17,236 bases of DNA, taken from NCBI GenBank assembly GCA_902806215.1, contig CADCVT010000158.1, forward strand, positions 1 to 17,236, in the 5' to 3' direction. Made by a program: the position numbers and the translations under genes. How positions within the stretch are numbered: position 1 is the first letter of the stretch; every line of letters starts with the position of its first letter. Shown in pieces: positions 14,382 through 17,236 of this stretch. The notes under the pieces were generated by a model. It worked only from the letters and a program-made list of their open reading frames with translations, had not been told where the DNA came from and made no database searches. This DNA comes from an uncultured Solirubrobacteraceae bacterium (lineage in GTDB: Bacteria; Actinomycetota; Thermoleophilia; Solirubrobacterales; Solirubrobacteraceae).

Positions 14382-14411
14382 ACGGTACGGCCGTGTTCAT
14401 GTGCCTGTCAA
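14382..14411 (-). promoter_or_regulatory. Promoter of the mce operon (TTGACA - 18 nt - TACCGT)
   Basis: On the minus strand a perfect TTGACA (14411-14406) is followed after 18 nt by TACCGT (14387-14382), which fits TAnnnT. A start near 14375 would give a leader of about 45 nt before the TTG at 14329. It is the clearest -35/-10 pair in the window. Confidence 0.6.
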
Positions 14412-14434
14412 AGGGGAACCGTCACGGCCCCTTT
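14410..14434. promoter_or_regulatory. 25-bp dyad next to the mce -35 box, candidate operator
   Basis: Arms AAAGGGG (14410-14416) and CCCCTTT (14428-14434) flank an inner CCG-TCA-CGG (14419-14427), giving a near-continuous dyad centred at 14423. It overlaps the outer edge of the mce -35 box by 2 nt and lies just before the candidate -10 of the divergent gene. A shared repressor or activator could control both directions. The protein is not known. Confidence 0.5.
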
Positions 14435-14450
14435 CGCTACCCTCGCGAAA
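14432..14450. promoter_or_regulatory. Inverted repeat around a candidate -10 box of the divergent secreted-protein gene
   Basis: TTTCGC (14432-14437) and GCGAAA (14445-14450) form a 6-bp inverted repeat whose 7-nt centre contains TACCCT (14438-14443), a TAnnnT-type -10 on the plus strand. No clear -35 is seen at 17-18 nt. The repeat shares its left end with the neighbouring 25-bp dyad. Confidence 0.35.
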
Positions 14451-14508
14451 CTTCTCCCGCTAGCCCGGGTTCATCCGTTCGCCCCCGCCCCACCGAGGAG
14501 ACCGCCGT

Positions 14509-15483
14509 ATGTCGCTGAAGCCCGCTCTGACCGCCGTTGCCGTCCTGCTCGCCGTCCTCGTGACGCTCGTCGTTCCTGCGTCCGCGTCCGCTGCGATCAA
14601 CGTGTCCGTCGGGATCGGGGACCAGGCCAGCGGGCTCTTCGACAACGAGAACTTCAAGAAGCTGCGCGTCAAGAAGGTGCGCTACTTCGTCAAGTGGGAC
14701 GCGATCGACCGCGAGTACGACACGTCACAGGCCGATCAGTTCGTCGCCGCGGCGCGCCGCAACAAGGCCGACGTGCTCATGCACATCTCGTCGAACGACG
14801 TGACGAACCTCAAGCAGGCCGAGCTGCCGTCGCTGAAGAAGTACCGCGACAAGGTCGGCCAGCTCGTCAAGCGCTACCGGCGCCAGGGCGTCAAGACGTG
14901 GGGCTCGATGAACGAGGCCAATCACGCGTCGCAGCCCACCTGGGACAACCCGAAGCGCGCGGCCCAGTACTTCCTCGAGCTGCGCAAGATGTGCCGCGGC
15001 TGCAAGATCGTCGGGCTCGACGTCCTCGACCAGCGCGGCGTCGACGGCTACATCCGGCGCTTCTACAAGGCGCTCGGCTCGAAGAAGCGGCTCGCCTCGA
15101 TCGTCGGCATCCACAACTACTCCGACACGAACCGCTACCGCTCGGCCGGCACCAAGCTGATCCTCCGCTCGGTCAAGAAGTACAACAAGCGCGCCCAGTT
15201 CTGGCTGACCGATACCGGCGGCGTCGTGAAGTTCGGCTCCTCCTTCAAGTGCAGCTCGGCGAACCCGGCCAAGGCCGAGAAGCGCGCGGCCAAGGCCCTC
15301 GACTACATGTTCAAGCTGACGAAGCAGTTCCGCCGCGACATCAAGCGGCTCTACATCTACAACTTCTTCGGCGACAACTGCGCGGGCCGCTTCGACGCGG
15401 GCCTCGTCAAGTCCAACGCGGACCCGACCCCGCGCCCGGGCTACGAGCGCGTCCGCAAGCAGCTGAAGAACTTCCGCCGCTAG
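14509..15483 (+). CDS. Secreted glycoside-hydrolase-like TIM-barrel protein
   Basis: The 324-residue protein has a Sec signal peptide (residues 1-29, cleavage probably after ASASAA). The mature part looks like a clan-A glycoside-hydrolase barrel: strand KKVRYFVKWDAI (55-66), VKTWGSMNEANH (128-139) with E136 in the acid/base position, IVGIHNYSD (198-206) and FWLTDTGGV (231-239) where the nucleophile Glu would be expected but D235 stands. It ends with LYIYNFFGDNC (281-291). Four cysteines (162, 165, 248, 291) could form disulfides. It is strikingly lysine-rich (about 34 Lys) for so GC-rich a genome. The ATG at 14509 has GAGGAG (14495-14500) 8 nt upstream. It is divergent from the mce operon. 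Possible roles are cell-wall or extracellular-polysaccharide cleavage or binding; the substrate is unknown. Confidence 0.8.
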   Translation: MSLKPALTAVAVLLAVLVTLVVPASASAAINVSVGIGDQASGLFDNENFKKLRVKKVRYFVKWDAIDREYDTSQADQFVAAARRNKADVLMHISSNDVTNLKQAELPSLKKYRDKVGQLVKRYRRQGVKTWGSMNEANHASQPTWDNPKRAAQYFLELRKMCRGCKIVGLDVLDQRGVDGYIRRFYKALGSKKRLASIVGIHNYSDTNRYRSAGTKLILRSVKKYNKRAQFWLTDTGGVVKFGSSFKCSSANPAKAEKRAAKALDYMFKLTKQFRRDIKRLYIYNFFGDNCAGRFDAGLVKSNADPTPRPGYERVRKQLKNFRR

Positions 15484-15892
15484 CGCTAGGTCTCCGGAGG
15501 GTGCGGCTGCCGTGTGCGGCAGCCGCTCGCCTTCGCTCGTCGAACAACAGCATCAGCGAGTGAGTGAGAGCGTCGCTTCGCGTAGCGCTCCTCCGGCTGG
15601 GAACAAGCCGCCCCTCGTCGTGCCGACAGCCGCCGGGGGCGGATTGGGGTCGCCAGGCGACCCCGAAGCGCCCCTCGGGAGAACGAACGTCACGAGGGGC
15701 GAGTTGTGGTCGCTCCGCGGCGAGAGGACAGACGACTCCGTCGCTGACGCAGTTGTCCGTCGAGCGAAGGCGAGCGGAACGCTTCGGCGGAAGCGGAGCA
15801 GGGGCGGGGCGCCGCCCCGCCGCCGGCGGAGCCGACGCGCGCGGCTGGGGTGGCCCGTCACGAGCCCCGCGAGACCGTGCGCGCGGATGGCG
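15484..15892. repeat. 409-bp non-coding region dense in palindromes
   Basis: No supportable gene lies here. Besides the hairpin at 15503-15526 I see: GAGCG/CGCTC (15568-15590) with inner CGC-TTC-GCG; the 19-bp palindrome GGGGTCGCC-A-GGCGACCCC (15646-15664); CGCCCCTCG/CGAGGGGCG with a 15-nt loop (15669-15701); GACGACT/AGTTGTC (one G-T pair) enclosing CGTC-GCT-GACG (15731-15757); CGCTTC-GGCG-GAAGCG (15780-15795); GGCGGGGC-GCC-GCCCCGCC (15803-15821); and the perfect palindrome CCGCCGGCGG (15820-15829). CGCCCCTCG also occurs at 15609-15617 and could compete for pairing. The region lies between convergent genes. It could be a bidirectional terminator zone, a repeat family or a structured RNA. Confidence 0.5.
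15503..15526 (+). terminator. Strong hairpin after the secreted barrel-protein gene
   Basis: GCGGCTGCC and GGCAGCCGC form a perfect 9-bp stem with the 6-nt loop GTGTGC, starting 19 nt after the stop codon. There is no T-tract, as is common in high-GC actinobacteria. It is the first of a series of hairpins in this intergenic region. Confidence 0.55.
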
Positions 15893-16444
15893 CTACGCGG
15901 ACCAGGACCGCAGGACGCGGACGCCGCGGTCGATCCCGAGCTCCGACACGCCGGCGGTGCGGAGCGTGAGGCGCGCCCCGAGCTCGTAGGGCTGCTCGAG
16001 CCACCGGACCGCGAGCATCCTCAACAGGTGCGAGTGCGCGACCACGCAGGTGTCGCCGTCGGCGGCGAGCGCCCGTTCGATGACGCGGTCCACCCGGGCG
16101 GCGACGTCGTCGGGAGATTCACCCCCCGGGCACCCGTCTCGCCACAGCATCCAGTCGGGGCGATCCTTGCGGACCTCGTCGGTCGTGATGCCCTCGTAGT
16201 CGCCGTAGTCCCACTCGAGGAGGTCGTCGTCGACGTCGGGCTCGAGGCCCGCGCGGGCGGCCGTGTCCCACGCGCGGCTCAGCGGGCTCGCGTAGACCGC
16301 GGCGAACGAGCGGCCGTCGAGCCGCGGCCGCAACGCATCGGCCTGCGCGCGGCCGTTCTCGGTCAGCGGGATGTCGGTGCGGCCCGTGTGCCGGCGGGCG
16401 AGCGCCCACTCGGTCTCGCCGTGCCGGATGGCGAGGATGTTCAG
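15893..16444 (-). CDS. Histidine phosphatase family protein (phosphoglycerate-mutase-like), CTG start
   Basis: The 183-residue protein has the RHG signature RHGETEW (residues 7-13) with H8 as the phosphorylated histidine, R57 in SPLSRAWDT, acidic E77 in LLEWDYGDYEG and the second catalytic histidine H137 in VVAHSHLLR. It is a complete, short histidine phosphatase of the GpmB/CobC-like type, cytosolic, with unknown substrate (a phosphosugar or other small phosphate ester). The motif lies upstream of the first standard start (TTG at 16333), and no ATG, GTG or TTG is available in frame before it. The CTG at 16444 gives MNILAIRHGETEW and has GGAGGG 6 nt upstream, so I choose it. It follows pgl by 43 nt on the same strand and is probably co-transcribed. 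Confidence 0.85.
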   Translation of the reverse strand: MNILAIRHGETEWALARRHTGRTDIPLTENGRAQADALRPRLDGRSFAAVYASPLSRAWDTAARAGLEPDVDDDLLEWDYGDYEGITTDEVRKDRPDWMLWRDGCPGGESPDDVAARVDRVIERALAADGDTCVVAHSHLLRMLAVRWLEQPYELGARLTLRTAGVSELGIDRGVRVLRSWSA

Positions 16445-16450
16445 GTTTCG

Positions 16451-16456
16451 CCCTCC
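16451..16456 (-). promoter_or_regulatory. Shine-Dalgarno site supporting the CTG start of the histidine phosphatase
   Basis: GGAGGG on the minus strand is separated from CTG (16444-16442) by 6 nt. It decides the start, because no standard start codon exists upstream of the RHG motif. Confidence 0.6.
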
Positions 16457-16487
16457 GGTGCTCGCAAGCTCGGACCTGCGGTCGACG

Positions 16488-17180
16488 TCACTGATTGGCG
16501 GCCTCGTCGCACACGATCTCGTCGATCGCGTCGCCGAGCCGCCCCGCGGGGACGTCGGGATCGCCCGCCCGGACGCGCGCGAGCGCCTCGCGCTTGCCCT
16601 CGCCGGTGGCGAGCAGCAGCGTGAACCGCGCCTGGCGGATGACCGGCAGCGAGAGCGTGATCCGCTCCGGCGGCGGCTTCGGCGCCCCGCGGATCGGCAG
16701 CACGGGCGCGTGCTCGCACAGCGCCGCGGGATCGCCGGGGAACAGCGACGCGGTGTGCCCGTCCTCGCCGAGCCCGAGCAGGACGAAGTCGAACATCGGC
16801 TTCTCCCCCATCGCCCGCACGATCTCCGACGCGTAGAGCCACGCGGCGTCCTCGGGCTGGAGCTCGCCGCGGACCGGATGCAGGTGGGGCCGCTCGCCCG
16901 AGCGCAGGGCCGAGATGAGGCTCTCGTCGATCATCCGCTGGTTGGCGTCGGGATGATCGGCGGGGACGCAGCGCTCGTCGCCGAGCCACAGATGCACGTG
17001 CGCCCACGTCCCCTGCATCTTGGCCAGCAGCTCGTACGCGCGGCGCGGCGTGCTGCCGCCGGCGACCGCGATGTGCACGTCGGTGCCGCGGGTGCGCGCG
17101 TCGTTGATCTGGTTGGCCATCACGTCGGCCGCGCGCCGGGCGGCCGCCTCGTTGTCGCGCTGCACGGTCGTGCGGGTCAC
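16488..17180 (-). CDS. pgl: 6-phosphogluconolactonase
   Basis: The 230-residue protein hydrolyses 6-phosphogluconolactone to 6-phosphogluconate in the oxidative pentose phosphate pathway, in the cytosol. Family marks are the phosphate-binding AVAGGSTPRRAYELL (38-52), WLGDERCVPADHPDANQRM (65-83), the GLGEDGHTASLFPG box (136-149) with catalytic H142, and LPVIRQARFTLLLATGEGKREAL (178-200). Length is typical of the DevB/SOL type. The start is GTG at 17180, whose GTGA overlaps the stop of the upstream gene, so translation is likely coupled. In actinobacteria pgl normally follows zwf and opcA, which fits this context. The histidine phosphatase gene lies downstream. Confidence 0.93.
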   Translation of the reverse strand: MTRTTVQRDNEAAARRAADVMANQINDARTRGTDVHIAVAGGSTPRRAYELLAKMQGTWAHVHLWLGDERCVPADHPDANQRMIDESLISALRSGERPHLHPVRGELQPEDAAWLYASEIVRAMGEKPMFDFVLLGLGEDGHTASLFPGDPAALCEHAPVLPIRGAPKPPPERITLSLPVIRQARFTLLLATGEGKREALARVRAGDPDVPAGRLGDAIDEIVCDEAANQ

Positions 17181-17236
17181 GGGAGCGCCTCGCGCGTGAT
17201 GTCGAGCGGCTGGAGCGCCTCGCGGCGGCGCGCGTC
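17177..17236 (-). CDS. C-terminal end of an upstream gene, cut by the window edge
   Basis: The last 19 codons and TGA of an open frame enter from the right edge, ending in QPLDITREALP, with the stop overlapping the pgl GTG as GTGA. I cannot identify the protein from so short a piece. By actinobacterial gene order it could be opcA (glucose-6-phosphate dehydrogenase assembly factor) or zwf. That is inference from context only. Confidence 0.5.
   Translation of the reverse strand, partial: DARRREALQPLDITREALP

Noticed and set aside
11225..14518. A 1097-codon open frame on the plus strand opposite three mce genes
   Set aside because: It is the GC-rich mirror of the mce coding strand: Arg/Ala/Leu/Val-rich, no domain, no ribosome site. 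The minus strand has clear MCE domains over the same bases.
15484..15892. A CRISPR array or tRNA/rRNA gene in the long intergenic region
   Set aside because: There are no evenly spaced identical repeats and no cloverleaf or rRNA-like sequence; the palindromes differ from one another.
15512..16624. 370-codon plus-strand frame across the palindromic region and the histidine phosphatase
   Set aside because: No domain, Arg/Pro-rich composition, and its second half is the mirror of the phosphatase gene.
16441..17007. 188-codon minus-strand frame overlapping pgl
   Set aside because: It is an Arg/Ala-rich shadow of pgl in another frame; the pgl frame has all family motifs.

Overview
The window comes from a very GC-rich bacterium with actinobacterial traits: GTG, TTG and probably CTG start codons, TAnnnT -10 elements placed about 7 nt before start codons (leaderless genes), a six-gene mce cluster, a six-helix HAMP class III cyclase and a pgl-containing pentose-phosphate locus. 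The protein style (mce proteins with long helical tails, a secreted lysine-rich barrel protein) suggests a Thermoleophilia/Solirubrobacterales-type lineage. That placement is inference, because there is no rRNA or marker phylogeny here.

Left part (1-4034). Three genes run on the minus strand in the order DsbA/HCCA-isomerase-like protein, membrane cyclase, IlvG-like thiamine-diphosphate enzyme. The last is interrupted at codon 302 by an in-frame TAG, after which family-like sequence continues to the window edge. The DsbA-like gene is divergent from an HxlR-type regulator that carries an SCP2-like C-terminal domain. A 14-bp direct repeat lies in and just after their shared intergenic region.

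Middle (4035-14508). A stand-alone, somewhat divergent pyrH (UMP kinase) is followed by a minus-strand operon of about 9.5 kb. It encodes six single-MCE-domain proteins (positional order A to F, read from 14329 down to 5275) and a four-helix 135-residue membrane protein. Genes overlap by ATGA/GTGA or are 0-13 nt apart. No YrbE permease lies next to the operon, unlike the classical arrangement. All six MCE proteins carry exactly two cysteines in their C-terminal part. A TTGACA-N18-TACCGT promoter with an adjacent 25-bp dyad lies upstream of the operon.

Right part (14509-17236). Divergent from the mce operon is a secreted, lysine-rich glycoside-hydrolase-like barrel protein. A 409-bp non-coding stretch packed with at least seven hairpins follows. 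Then come, on the minus strand, a histidine phosphatase whose only plausible start is a CTG with a strong ribosome site, 6-phosphogluconolactonase (pgl), and the last 19 codons of an upstream gene overlapping pgl by GTGA.

Functionally, the mce proteins and the small membrane protein probably form an envelope lipid- or hydrophobe-transport assembly that needs a permease encoded elsewhere. The other genes are a mixture of central metabolism (pgl, pyrH, IlvG-like), signalling (cyclase) and regulation (HxlR). Long opposite-strand reading frames across the mce genes are composition shadows.
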